A DNA stretch of 64,000 nt from assembly GCF_026013415.1 (NCBI RefSeq), contig NZ_JAPDOK010000005.1:186001-250000 (forward strand). The letters are read 5' to 3'. Source of the DNA: Sphingomonas caeni. Lineage in GTDB: Bacteria; Pseudomonadota; Alphaproteobacteria; Sphingomonadales; Sphingomonadaceae. Below, in pieces: positions 33,898 to 41,717 of this stretch (the stretch's first letter is position 1; every line of letters starts with the position of its first letter). The translations under genes and the position numbers were made by a program. A model generated the notes under the pieces. It made no database searches, was not told the origin of the DNA, and saw nothing but the letters and a program-made list of their open reading frames with translations.

Positions 33898-34397
33898 TCC
33901 GCTTCCTCCTTGCCGAACGCCTCATCTTTTCCAAAAGACCTGCGAGCGACGAACAGCCCGATCGCAATCAGCAGGATCGGCGTGAGCCAGAGCGGCGCGG
34001 TGAGCCAGTTGAACGGGGGATCATAGGTGACATAGTCGCCATAGCGATCGACCAGCCAGGCGCGGATTTCCCCGGGCGATTTGCCTGCCTGAACCTGCTC
34101 GCGCACCTCGGCGCGCATATTCCCCGCCATCTCGGCGTCCGAATCGGCGATCGACTGGCCCTGGCAGACCAGGCAGCGCAGCGATTCCATCAGCGCCTTG
34201 GCGACGGCTTCCTGCTTGGGGTCCTGCAGCTGCGTGTAAGCGAGCGGGGGCGGCGGGAGGCGTGAATCGGCGAGGGCTTGAGGCGCCAGAACCATTATCG
34301 TCATCCCGGCGAAAGCCGGGACCCAGAGTCGCAAGCGACGCCCTCCTGGCCCTGGGTCCCGGCTTTCGCCGGGATGACGGAAGGAAGAAGCGCTCAC
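33894..34397 (-). CDS. ccmH: Cytochrome c maturation protein CcmH with an inserted palindrome in its leader
   Basis: A 167-residue thiol reductase component of the heme ligation system. LRCLVCQGQSIADSDAEMA carries the conserved CxxC, and a C-terminal membrane segment (TAPLWLTPILLIAIGLFVA) anchors it. The GTG at 34397 overlaps the ccmG stop (GTGA), as at every other junction in this operon. Read from there, codons about 7-33 are the 81-base dispersed palindrome, inserted in frame; it contributes HPGESRDP and RRLRLWVPAFAGMT before LAPQALA-DSR. The RR plus hydrophobic run would still serve as a signal peptide. A shorter start at the ATG inside the palindrome (about 34377) would leave almost no leader. 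Confidence 0.88.
   Translation of the reverse strand: MSASSFRHPGESRDPGPGGRRLRLWVPAFAGMTIMVLAPQALADSRLPPPPLAYTQLQDPKQEAVAKALMESLRCLVCQGQSIADSDAEMAGNMRAEVREQVQAGKSPGEIRAWLVDRYGDYVTYDPPFNWLTAPLWLTPILLIAIGLFVARRSFGKDEAFGKEEAE
34299..34379. repeat. REP-like dispersed palindrome, copy 2 (inside ccmH)
   Basis: An 81-base copy of the palindrome found at 14521-14602 and 42419-42500, with arms CGTCATCCCGGCGAAAGCCG and CGGCTTTCGCCGGGATGACG. Its length is a multiple of three and it lies within the leader-coding part of ccmH without breaking the frame. Confidence 0.95.
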
Positions 34398-34924
34398 GGC
34401 TGCACCCCCGCCAGCGCCGCAAGGATCTTGGGCATGTCCTGCGGCCCGATATAGCCGATATGCTGCATCACGATCTTGCCGCTGCCGTCGATGACGAAGC
34501 TTTCCGGCACCCCCGCCGAGCCCAGCGCGAACTGGACCTTGCGGATGCGGTCGTCGCCGATCGCGGCGAAGGGATCGCCCGCGGTCTTGAGGAAGTTCGC
34601 CATGTCCTCGGGCGTGTCCGCGGTCGCCACGCCGACGATCTCGACGCCCTGCTGCTTGAGCTTCATCAGTTGCGGCGCCTCGGCGATGCACGGGACGCAC
34701 CAGCTGGCGAAGACGTTGATCAGCCGCGGCTTGCCGTCGGCGAAGGCGGCGCTGTTCACCCCCGGCTTGCCCGGCACCAGCGCCGGCAGCACGAAGCCGG
34801 GCACCGGCTTGCCCACCATCGCCGATTTGACCGCGCGATCGGAAGGGGCGAGCAGCCCGGTCATCACGAGCGCGAACACCAGCGCGAAAAAGCCCAAAGG
34901 CGCCCAGATCAGCACGCGCCTCAT
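34394..34924 (-). CDS. ccmG: Thiol:disulfide interchange protein CcmG/DsbE
   Basis: A 176-residue thioredoxin-fold protein anchored by an N-terminal segment (VLIWAPLGFFALVFALVMTGLL). The active site is SWCVPC (WCxxC) at about 85-90, and the later IGYIGPQDM contains the cis-proline region. It keeps the heme-binding cysteines of apocytochrome c reduced in the periplasm. Starts and stops overlap with ccmF upstream and ccmH downstream by four bases. Confidence 0.94.
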   Translation of the reverse strand: MRRVLIWAPLGFFALVFALVMTGLLAPSDRAVKSAMVGKPVPGFVLPALVPGKPGVNSAAFADGKPRLINVFASWCVPCIAEAPQLMKLKQQGVEIVGVATADTPEDMANFLKTAGDPFAAIGDDRIRKVQFALGSAGVPESFVIDGSGKIVMQHIGYIGPQDMPKILAALAGVQP

Positions 34925-36837
34925 TCGGCCTCATCCTCGGAACGCATCTCGCGCCGTATCCGCCCGACCATCGCCAGCAGCCCGCCGAATGCGATCATGA
35001 AGCCGCCCAGCCAGATGAAGGTCACGAACGGCTTCCACCACATCCGGATCTGATACCGCCCCTGCCCGTCGCTCGCGCCGAGCACGGTGTAGAGCTGGCC
35101 GTCGATCATGGTCGAGATCGCCGCCTCGCTGGTGGTGGTCACCGGCTGGCTGAAATAGCGCTGTTGCGGCTGGAGGCGGAAGGGATCGCCGTCGTTGCGC
35201 CGGATGCTCAGCGTCGCCTCGAGCGCCGACCAATTCTCGCCGATGATCGGCCGGATTTCGGTCAGCTTGGCCTTGAACGAGCCGACCGCGACGGTTTCGC
35301 CCACCCGCACCGCCGCCAGCCGCTCCTGCTTGAACGCCGTGTCCGACGCCATCCCCGCGATCGCCACCGCAACGCCGAGATGCGCGAGCACCATGCCGTA
35401 GATATGGATCGGCGTGCGGCGCAGCTTGCGCCCGAGCAGCGGGACGATGCTCGCCACCGCCAGCCCCGCCGCAGCCACCAGCCCGAGCAGCGGGACGATA
35501 GGCGTTCCCGGCATCGCGACCAGCAGCACCACGACGATCGTCACCATCGCCGCGGCGGGCAGCATCATCTTGCGCCCCAATGCCCCCCATTGGTCCTTGC
35601 GCCATTTGAGCATCGGCCCGGCCATCGTCGCCACGACCAGCGCCAGCGCCACCGGCACGCTCGCGGCGTTGAAGAAGGGCGCGCCGACCGAAAGCTGCTG
35701 CCCCATCGCCTGCGCCACCAGCGGATAGAGGGTGCCGATGAAGACGACGCCCAGGATCACGCAGAGAAGCAGATTGTTGAGCACCAGCGCGCCCTCGCGG
35801 CTGACGAGCTGGAAGGTCGATCCCTGCGTCACCGTCCCCACCCGCGCCCCGAACAGCGCGAGCGCGCCGCCGATATAGATCGCCAGCAGCGCGAGGATGA
35901 AGGTGCCGCGCGTCGGGTCCACCGCGAAGGCGTGGACCGAGACGAGGATGCCCGACCGGACGAGGAAGGTGCCGATCATCGACATCGAGAAGGCGACCAC
36001 CGCGAGCATCAGCGTCCAGGCGCGCAGGCCGTCGCGGGTCGCGAGCACGGTCACCGAATGGAGCAGCGCCGTCGCCGCGAGCCACGGCATCAGCGAGGCG
36101 TTCTCGACCGGGTCCCAGAACCACCAGCCGCCCCAGCCCAGCTCGTAATAGGCCCAATAGCTGCCCGCGGTGATCCCGATCGTCAGGAAGAACCACGCCC
36201 CCAGCACCCAGGGCCGCATCGCCCGCGCAAAGGCGGGGCCGATCTGGCGGGTGAGCAGCGCGCCCACCGCGAAGCTGAACGCCACCGAGAGGCCGACATA
36301 ACCGAGATAGAGCGTCGGCGGATGGAAGGCGAGGCCGGGGTCCTGGAGCAGGGGGTTGAGCCCCTGCCCGTCCGGCGCCGGCGGATCGAGCCGCAGGAAG
36401 GGGTTCGAGGCGAGCAGCAGGAAGGCGTAGAAGCCCAGCGCGAGCACCGCCTGCGCCGCGAGCGTCGCGGCGAGCGTCTTGCCGTCGAGCCGCTTCTCGA
36501 AGATCGCCACCCCCGCTCCCGCGACGCCGAGCACGGTGACCCAGAGCAGCATCGAGCCCTCATGGTTCCCCCATGCGCCGGCGATCTTGTAGATCAGCGG
36601 CTTGGCCGAATGGCTGTTGGTCGCGACGAGCAGCACCGACATGTCGCTCTGCACGAACAGCAGGATCAGCGTCAGGAACGCGCCGAGCGCGAGCAGCCCC
36701 TGCACGACCGCGATCTTGCGGGTCGCGCGCATGAGCTCCTCGGCGCCCGATCGCGCCGCGCTGCCGCCGAGCACGAGCTGGACCAGCGCCATCGCGGCGG
36801 CGATCCAGAGTGCGGCGAGCCCCCCCTCTGCTATCAT
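34921..36837 (-). CDS. ccmF: Heme lyase CcmF
   Basis: A 638-residue polytopic inner-membrane protein that attaches heme to apocytochrome c. The tryptophan-rich WGGWWFWDPVENASLMPW motif is diagnostic of the heme-handling family, and around 14 hydrophobic segments plus periplasmic histidines are in the usual order. The length agrees with the family (about 640-660). It overlaps ccmE upstream and ccmG downstream. Confidence 0.96.
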   Translation of the reverse strand: MIAEGGLAALWIAAAMALVQLVLGGSAARSGAEELMRATRKIAVVQGLLALGAFLTLILLFVQSDMSVLLVATNSHSAKPLIYKIAGAWGNHEGSMLLWVTVLGVAGAGVAIFEKRLDGKTLAATLAAQAVLALGFYAFLLLASNPFLRLDPPAPDGQGLNPLLQDPGLAFHPPTLYLGYVGLSVAFSFAVGALLTRQIGPAFARAMRPWVLGAWFFLTIGITAGSYWAYYELGWGGWWFWDPVENASLMPWLAATALLHSVTVLATRDGLRAWTLMLAVVAFSMSMIGTFLVRSGILVSVHAFAVDPTRGTFILALLAIYIGGALALFGARVGTVTQGSTFQLVSREGALVLNNLLLCVILGVVFIGTLYPLVAQAMGQQLSVGAPFFNAASVPVALALVVATMAGPMLKWRKDQWGALGRKMMLPAAAMVTIVVVLLVAMPGTPIVPLLGLVAAAGLAVASIVPLLGRKLRRTPIHIYGMVLAHLGVAVAIAGMASDTAFKQERLAAVRVGETVAVGSFKAKLTEIRPIIGENWSALEATLSIRRNDGDPFRLQPQQRYFSQPVTTTSEAAISTMIDGQLYTVLGASDGQGRYQIRMWWKPFVTFIWLGGFMIAFGGLLAMVGRIRREMRSEDEAE

Positions 36838-37274
36838 TTCTCGAGCGTCTCGGTCTTGTGCATCTTGCCCGCGATCTGCGGCGGCATGTAGCGCTCGTCA
36901 TGTTTGGCGAGCAGATTGTCGGCGGCGAAGCTGCCATCCGCCTGGAACTGCCCCTCGGCGACCACGCCCGATCCTTCGCGGAACAGGTCCGGGGTCACGC
37001 CGCGAAACGCCACGGGCACCTTGGCCTTGCCGTCGGTGACGGTGAAGCGGATCGACACGCCGTCCGCCTCATGCGTGAGCGACCCCTTCTCGACCATTCC
37101 GCCCAGCCGGACATTCTTGCCCAGCGGCAAGGGTTTACCAGCCACATCTCCCGGCGCGTAGAAGAAGGCCGCCTGATCCTTCAGCGCCGACAGCGCGAGC
37201 CCGCCCGCGCCCAGGATCGCCGCGAGCGCGGCCAAAGCGAGCGCGAGCCGCTGATGCTTGGGCTTGACCATCAT
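36834..37274 (-). CDS. ccmE: Heme chaperone CcmE
   Basis: A 146-residue periplasmic heme chaperone with an N-terminal anchor (LALALAALAAILGAGGLAL). The heme-binding histidine is in LAKHDERYMPP (about residue 121), followed by the conserved tyrosine. The ATG at 37274 overlaps the ccmD stop; another ATG follows at once at 37271. The open frame extends to 37391 only by reading through ccmD. Confidence 0.95.
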   Translation of the reverse strand: MMVKPKHQRLALALAALAAILGAGGLALSALKDQAAFFYAPGDVAGKPLPLGKNVRLGGMVEKGSLTHEADGVSIRFTVTDGKAKVPVAFRGVTPDLFREGSGVVAEGQFQADGSFAADNLLAKHDERYMPPQIAGKMHKTETLEK

Positions 37275-37399
37275 GACCGCTTGAGCCCCTCGGCCGCCGC
37301 CTCGGCACGCCGCATCGCCAGCCAGCTGACCAGCGCGATCCCGCCCGATCCGAGCGCCATCACGGCATAGGCCGCGGTCACGAACGCCCAATGGTTCAT
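37271..37399 (-). CDS. ccmD: Heme exporter protein CcmD
   Basis: A 42-residue single-pass membrane protein: one hydrophobic segment (FVTAAYAVMALGSGGIALVSW) followed by a basic, alanine-rich tail (AMRRAEAAAEGLKRS). CcmD helps release heme-loaded CcmE from CcmC. Size, the FV..AY.V start and position between ccmC and ccmE identify it. It overlaps both neighbours by four bases. Confidence 0.92.
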   Translation of the reverse strand: MNHWAFVTAAYAVMALGSGGIALVSWLAMRRAEAAAEGLKRS

Positions 37400-38115
37400 T
37401 GCGCGGCCATCCGCTTCATCCGCGCCTCGACCTTCTGGCTCGCCAGCGCCGCGCGCATCCGCATCAGCACCACGCCGGCGAAGAACAAAGTGAAGCCGCC
37501 CAGCGTGAAGAAGAGCGGCCACACCATCGAGGGGTCGATCTTGCCGCGGATCAGGCTCTCGCCCTGGTGCAACGTGTTCCACCAGATCACCGAATAATGG
37601 ATGATCGGCAGAAGCACGCTCCCCGCCACGCCGAACAGCGCCGGCACCCGCCCGTCGCCGCCGCGGTCGCTATCCGCGCGGGCGAGCGCGATATAGGCGA
37701 TATAGACGAAAAACAGCAGCAGCATCGAGGTCAGCCGCCCGTCCCACTCCCACCAGGTTCCCCAGGCCGGACGGCCCCAGATCGATCCGGTGATGAGGCA
37801 CAAAGCGGCGAACACCGCCCCCACCGGCGCCATCGCCACCGCGGCAAGGTTCGCCAGCGGGTGCCGCCAGATCAGGTAGCTCAGGCTCGCGACCGCCAGC
37901 CCGCCCCACCCCGCCATGCCGAGATAGGCGGCGGGGACGTGGATGTAGAGGATGCGCACGGTCTCCTTCTGGAGATCGTCGGGCGGCGTCAGCGTCAGCC
38001 CGGCCCAGGCGCCGAACAGCGCTAGCGCCACGCCGCTCCAGAACAGCGCCGGCGTCAGCGGCCGCGCGAGCTTCAGGAAGCGCGTGGGATTGGCGAAGGC
38101 ATGAAGGGTAGCCAC
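37396..38115 (-). CDS. ccmC: Heme transporter CcmC
   Basis: A protein of about 239 residues with six membrane segments and the tryptophan-rich WGTWWEWDGRLTS motif that binds heme, plus HVPAAYLGM and LPIIHYSVIWWNTLHQG, both with conserved histidines. It presents heme to CcmE. I chose a GTG at 38115 because it gives the usual short N-terminus (ATLHAFANPTRF); an ATG at 38151 is possible, and neither has a clear ribosome site. It is the first gene of the operon. ccmA and ccmB, which often precede ccmC, are not in this window. Confidence 0.94.
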   Translation of the reverse strand: MATLHAFANPTRFLKLARPLTPALFWSGVALALFGAWAGLTLTPPDDLQKETVRILYIHVPAAYLGMAGWGGLAVASLSYLIWRHPLANLAAVAMAPVGAVFAALCLITGSIWGRPAWGTWWEWDGRLTSMLLLFFVYIAYIALARADSDRGGDGRVPALFGVAGSVLLPIIHYSVIWWNTLHQGESLIRGKIDPSMVWPLFFTLGGFTLFFAGVVLMRMRAALASQKVEARMKRMAAQ

Positions 38116-38269
38116 GCGCGCGGGATAGCGAGGATTGGGGCGAGGGTCCATGCGGGGATTAGCGTAGCGCGCCTGTTTTGCCGCCTCCCCCGCCGCTGCG
38201 TACAATTACGAATAGCTGCATACCGGCCGGTGTCGCACGTCTCCGCTCGCAAATATCGGGAGAAACGTC

Positions 38270-38560
38270 GTGACAAGCGCAATCTCTTCAACCGGGCCGA
38301 GTGCTTTCCGCCCGAACATTCTTCGCTTTGCCGCTACGGGAGCGATCGCGTCCGGCATCTTCTTCCTGCTATGCTGGGCGGGCGCGCTACTATCGGTCGG
38401 CGCGGCCAGCCACATGTACATCCAGCTGTTCACCAGGGCGGAGATTTCGTCCCTCGCCGCGCTCGCGGAGGGCCTGTGCTGGTCGATCCTGTTCGGTGCA
38501 ATCGCCGGTGCGCTGATCGCGGGCACCTACCGGCTCATCACGCCGGCCGCGCGCGACTAG
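38270..38560 (+). CDS. Small two-segment membrane protein
   Basis: A 96-residue protein of unknown function with two hydrophobic segments (ATGAIASGIFFLLCWAGALLSVGAA and ALAEGLCWSILFGAIAGALIAGTY, given here as patterns around residues 20-45 and 64-85). The GTG start at 38270 follows CGGGAGAAAC. It diverges from ccmC and is followed 43 bases later by a lipoprotein gene on the same strand. Confidence 0.7.
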   Translation: MTSAISSTGPSAFRPNILRFAATGAIASGIFFLLCWAGALLSVGAASHMYIQLFTRAEISSLAALAEGLCWSILFGAIAGALIAGTYRLITPAARD

Positions 38561-38603
38561 GCGTGCGCCGCAGCCTCAAACCCCTCATCCCAGGAGACGA
38601 TCG

Positions 38604-38819
38604 ATGAAACTCATCTCGCTTTGCCTCGTGCCGCTCGCCGCGCTGGCCGGCTGCGCCACGACACGAACCGCCACCGCGGACGAGCGCGCCTATTGCGAGC
38701 GCATGGCCGAGTCGATGGGCACGCAAGCCCAGCACGACCATGGCGAAGCCAAGGGGTTGGGCCCCAACGCCATGAACCTGTCGCATACGCGATGCAGGCA
38801 GATCCTCGCCGGGAAGTAG
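38604..38819 (+). CDS. Small lipoprotein
   Basis: A 71-residue lipoprotein with a clear signal (LVPLAALAGC, cysteine at about 17). The mature part of 54 residues has two more cysteines (YCERMAES and HTRCRQIL), and H-rich DHGEAKGLG. No family recognised. The ribosome site CAGGAGACG precedes the ATG. Possibly co-transcribed with the membrane protein gene just upstream. Confidence 0.75.
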   Translation: MKLISLCLVPLAALAGCATTRTATADERAYCERMAESMGTQAQHDHGEAKGLGPNAMNLSHTRCRQILAGK

Positions 38820-38837
38820 CCGAGGCGTGCCGGCGAC

Positions 38838-39182
38838 TCAGCGCCGGTAGAAGTCGTTCATCCCGCCGATCCAGCCGGCCTGCGCCACCCCCGCGCTGCG
38901 GCTGCGGCGGGCGGCGGCCAGGTCGATCGGGTCCTCGAAGCGGATACCCGCTGCGTCGGCGGTGACCCACATCACCTCGGCATCGACATCCTCGACATGG
39001 CCGATGCTCGCCCGGATCGCGTCGCCACGCCTCAGGCGGCCCGGCGAGATGATGCAGGCGCCCGACAGCGACAGATTGCGGACGCGGCAATCCGAAGGCG
39101 CACGCGCGCCGGGCACCCAGATCTGGGCGCGCATCATCACGCTCTCGCGCTTGTCCAGGCGGCTGGCACGCTGCGGTTCCAT
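38838..39182 (-). CDS. PilZ domain protein
   Basis: A 114-residue single-domain PilZ protein, the family that binds cyclic di-GMP. The signature is present in modified form: an arginine-rich start (RASRLDKRESV) and the later NLSLSGACI (D/NxSxxG). The first motif is not a perfect RxxxR next to the barrel, so nucleotide binding is likely but not certain. No output domain is attached; it probably acts through a partner. It stands alone between the lipoprotein gene and the leucine dehydrogenase gene. Confidence 0.85.
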   Translation of the reverse strand: MEPQRASRLDKRESVMMRAQIWVPGARAPSDCRVRNLSLSGACIISPGRLRRGDAIRASIGHVEDVDAEVMWVTADAAGIRFEDPIDLAAARRSRSAGVAQAGWIGGMNDFYRR

Positions 39183-39272
39183 GGGCGCGCATATGCGTCG
39201 GCGATGATGAACGCGATTGGAACGAATGGCTCCGGAAATTCCGCGATTCGGATTTTTCCCTAGGCTCCCGGC

Positions 39273-40325
39273 TCAGCCCCGGCCGATCAGCCGTTGCGCG
39301 ATCCGGTCGGCCACTTCGCTCTCGGGATCGCCGGTGCGGTCGCTCTCGTCCCACACCTCGATCAGCCGCTCGGGAATCTTGTCGACGCGCGCCATCACCT
39401 CGGCGCGGTCGCCCAGCCCCAGATATTCGAGCCCGACATTGATGATCCCGCCCGCGTTGATCACATAATCGGGCGCGTAGAGGATGCCGCGGCCGTGCAG
39501 CCGGTGCCCGTCGGCGCGGGTCGCGAGCTGGTTGTTCGCGCCGCCCGCCACGACCTTGCACCTGAGTGCGGCGATGCTCGCCTCGGTCAGGATCGCGCCG
39601 AGCGCGTTGGGGCTGACGATATCGGTCTCGAGCCCGAGAATCTCCTCCGTCGGCACCACCGCCGCGCCGATCTCGGCCGCCAGCGCCTTGGCATGCTCGC
39701 CATGGATGTCCGCCAGCGTCAGCACCGCGCCGTCCTTCGCCAGCAGCCGGGCGAGCCCGCCGCCGACGCTGCCCACACCCTGGATCGAAACGCGCACGCC
39801 CCGCATCGAATCGGCGCCGAGGCCGCGCTTCGCCGCCGCCTTGACGCCCAGATAGACGCCCATCGCGGTCACCGGTCCCGGATCGCCGCCCGCGCTGCCC
39901 GCAGCCACGGGGAGCCCCGAGACGTGGCGCGTCTGCGTCGCCACGATCTTCATGCTGTTCTCGGACATGCCGACATCCTCGGCCGTCACATAGCGCCCGC
40001 CGAGCGATTCGACCGCGCGGCCGAACGCCTCGAGCTGCGCCGGAGTGATCGCCGCGCCCTGGCGCGGGGCAAGCACCACGCCCTTGCCTCCGCCCATCGG
40101 CAGCCCGGCCATGGCGTTCTTGTAGCTCATGCCGCGCGACAGGCGCAGCGCGTCGGTGATCGCGGCCTTGCTGTCCGCATAGTTCCAGAAGCGCACCCCG
40201 CCCGCCGCCGGGCCCAGCTTGGTCGAGTGAATCGCGATGACCGCGCTCAGCCCCGAATCGCGGTCGGTGAACAGATGGACGCCCTCATGGTCGTCGAAAT
40301 CGGGGAAGCCCCAGTCGGTGAGCAT
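39273..40325 (-). CDS. Leucine dehydrogenase-type amino acid dehydrogenase (Glu/Leu/Phe/Val family)
   Basis: A 350-residue NAD-dependent enzyme that deaminates branched-chain or aromatic amino acids. The N-terminal domain has KLGPAAGGVRFWNY and the substrate/catalytic lysines in YKNAMAGLPMGGGKGVV; the NAD domain has IQGVGSVGGGLARLL. Length is typical of leucine dehydrogenases. Which amino acid is preferred cannot be settled by eye. A long perfect inverted repeat lies 20 bases upstream of the ATG, between this gene and tRNA-His on the same strand. Confidence 0.9.
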   Translation of the reverse strand: MLTDWGFPDFDDHEGVHLFTDRDSGLSAVIAIHSTKLGPAAGGVRFWNYADSKAAITDALRLSRGMSYKNAMAGLPMGGGKGVVLAPRQGAAITPAQLEAFGRAVESLGGRYVTAEDVGMSENSMKIVATQTRHVSGLPVAAGSAGGDPGPVTAMGVYLGVKAAAKRGLGADSMRGVRVSIQGVGSVGGGLARLLAKDGAVLTLADIHGEHAKALAAEIGAAVVPTEEILGLETDIVSPNALGAILTEASIAALRCKVVAGGANNQLATRADGHRLHGRGILYAPDYVINAGGIINVGLEYLGLGDRAEVMARVDKIPERLIEVWDESDRTGDPESEVADRIAQRLIGRG

Positions 40326-40344
40326 GTACTTTCCTTGCGGAGTT

Positions 40345-40423
40345 CGGTGCCGGCCCGCTCCCCCTCCCGGCCACCCTTACGATTAGCCTATGGGTGGCCG
40401 GGAGGGGGAGCGGGCCGGCACCG
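40345..40423. repeat. Perfect 32-base inverted repeat upstream of the leucine dehydrogenase gene
   Basis: Arms at 40345-40376 and 40392-40423 (CGGTGCCGGCCCGCTCCCCC onward, and its exact complement) are separated by a 15-base loop (TTACGATTAGCCTAT). Either strand would fold into a very stable hairpin of 32 pairs. It sits 29 bases after the 3' end of tRNA-His and 20 bases before the leucine dehydrogenase ATG, both on the minus strand, so it would end or attenuate transcription arriving from the tRNA or lie in the leader of the dehydrogenase mRNA. Confidence 0.95.
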
Positions 40424-40451
40424 CCCGTCAGCGTGAGCTGACCAAAAGAGG

Positions 40452-40529
40452 TGGGGCGACCGACGGGACTTGAACCCGCAACCCCCGGCATCACAAGCCG
40501 GTGCTCTAACCAATTGAACTACGGTCGCC
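40452..40529 (-). tRNA. tRNA-His (anticodon GTG)
   Basis: A cloverleaf with acceptor GCGACCG/CGGTCGC, an extra 5' G paired with C73, as only histidine tRNAs have, anticodon loop TTGTGAT (anticodon GTG), T-arm GCGGGTTCAAGTCCCGT and an encoded CCA. Confidence 0.97.
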
Positions 40530-40578
40530 GCGAAGGATGCGCGCTTAGCGGGGGCGTCCGCCGAGCGCAAGATAGTTG

Positions 40579-41610
40579 CTAGCCCCGCGAGACACGAACC
40601 GCTTCCTCGGCGGTGGTCACGCCTTCGCGGACGAGCGTGCGCGCCGCCGATCCGAGATTGGGCGCGCTCAGAAACGCGTGGCGCGAGATGATCGCGCTGT
40701 CGCCATTGTCGTTGATCAGCCGGCGCAAGGCGGCATCGACATGGATCGCCTCGAACACCGCGGTCCGGCCGGTAAAGCCGCTCTCGCACGCCCCGCAGCC
40801 CTCCGCGGCATAGACCACCGTGCCCGCATCGAAGCCCAGCAGCGACGAGGTCGAGCCCTGCGCCTGCACCGGCCGCCGGCACCCGCCGCACAGCCTTTTG
40901 ACCAGCCGTTGCGAAAGCACCGCGCGCAGCGTCGAGGCGAGCTGGAACGGATCGGCACGCAGCGCACGCAGCCTGAGGATCGCGCCCACCGCATCGCCCG
41001 CATCGACCCCGGCGAGCACCAGATGCCCCGCCTCCGCCGCCTGGAGCGCGAGCGCCGCCATTTCGCGGTCGGCGACCGAATCGATCAGGATCGCGTCGGG
41101 ATCCTGCCGCAGCACCGCGTGCAGCTCCGCGGCGCTGGCGGCGGCGAGGAGATTGTGGGCGCCGTCGTCGCTTTGCGCCAGCAGCGTCGCGAGCGTGGTG
41201 CTGCGTCCTGAGCGCGGCGGTCCCGCGACGAGCACCAGTCCGCCCGTGATTCCGCCGATCGTCCGCGCCAGCCCCGGCGTCATGCCCAGCGCCTCGAGCG
41301 CTGGGTAGCGGGTGTCGCGCGGTGCCAGATGGAGCACGATCCGCTCGTCCAGCGTCGCGACCGAAATCCCGTTGCGCTCGAAGCCAAGATCGGCGCCCGC
41401 CGGCAGCCGCATCGCGTCGAGCAGGCGCCCCGCCACGCGGAAGCGCACCCTGAGCGCATCGCCATCGCGATCGAGATGGACATGGCTGGCCCCCGCCGCG
41501 ACGGCGCGATCGAGCATCTCGGCGACCGGGCCGGACGCCCCGGCCTCGCCGAACAAGGCGGGCCGTTCCTCGGCGGACGGGAGTGTCGCTTCCTGCGCCA
41601 GATCCATCAT
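40579..41610 (-). CDS. Degenerate GspE/PulE-like secretion ATPase homologue
   Basis: A 343-residue stand-alone relative of the type II secretion/type IV pilus ATPases. An N-terminal PAS-like part (SHVHLDRDGDALRVRFRVAGRL) is followed by the P-loop region GPPRSGRSTTL (residues 130-140), where the Walker A lysine is replaced by Arg136. RQDPDAILIDSVADRE (about 169-183) aligns with the family's RQDPDxxxxGEIRDxE but has lost the Walker B glutamate and the arginine. The family's two cysteine pairs (CGGC, CGAC) are kept. It probably does not hydrolyse ATP normally. No gsp or pil gene is adjacent. Confidence 0.8.
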   Translation of the reverse strand: MMDLAQEATLPSAEERPALFGEAGASGPVAEMLDRAVAAGASHVHLDRDGDALRVRFRVAGRLLDAMRLPAGADLGFERNGISVATLDERIVLHLAPRDTRYPALEALGMTPGLARTIGGITGGLVLVAGPPRSGRSTTLATLLAQSDDGAHNLLAAASAAELHAVLRQDPDAILIDSVADREMAALALQAAEAGHLVLAGVDAGDAVGAILRLRALRADPFQLASTLRAVLSQRLVKRLCGGCRRPVQAQGSTSSLLGFDAGTVVYAAEGCGACESGFTGRTAVFEAIHVDAALRRLINDNGDSAIISRHAFLSAPNLGSAARTLVREGVTTAEEAVRVSRG

Positions 41611-41717
41611 GACGGCCTAGGCAGGTCACATGACATGGGGTTTGCGCTTTTGTGACGTTTCGGAGAACCGACGGGTTGGACTGGAAACCCGCCCGGCGAT
41701 TTGGCAAAAAGCGCGTC

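Noticed and set aside
34398..34934. An upstream extension of the ccmH frame
   Set aside because: It runs through ccmG out of frame; operon overlaps fix the start at 34397.
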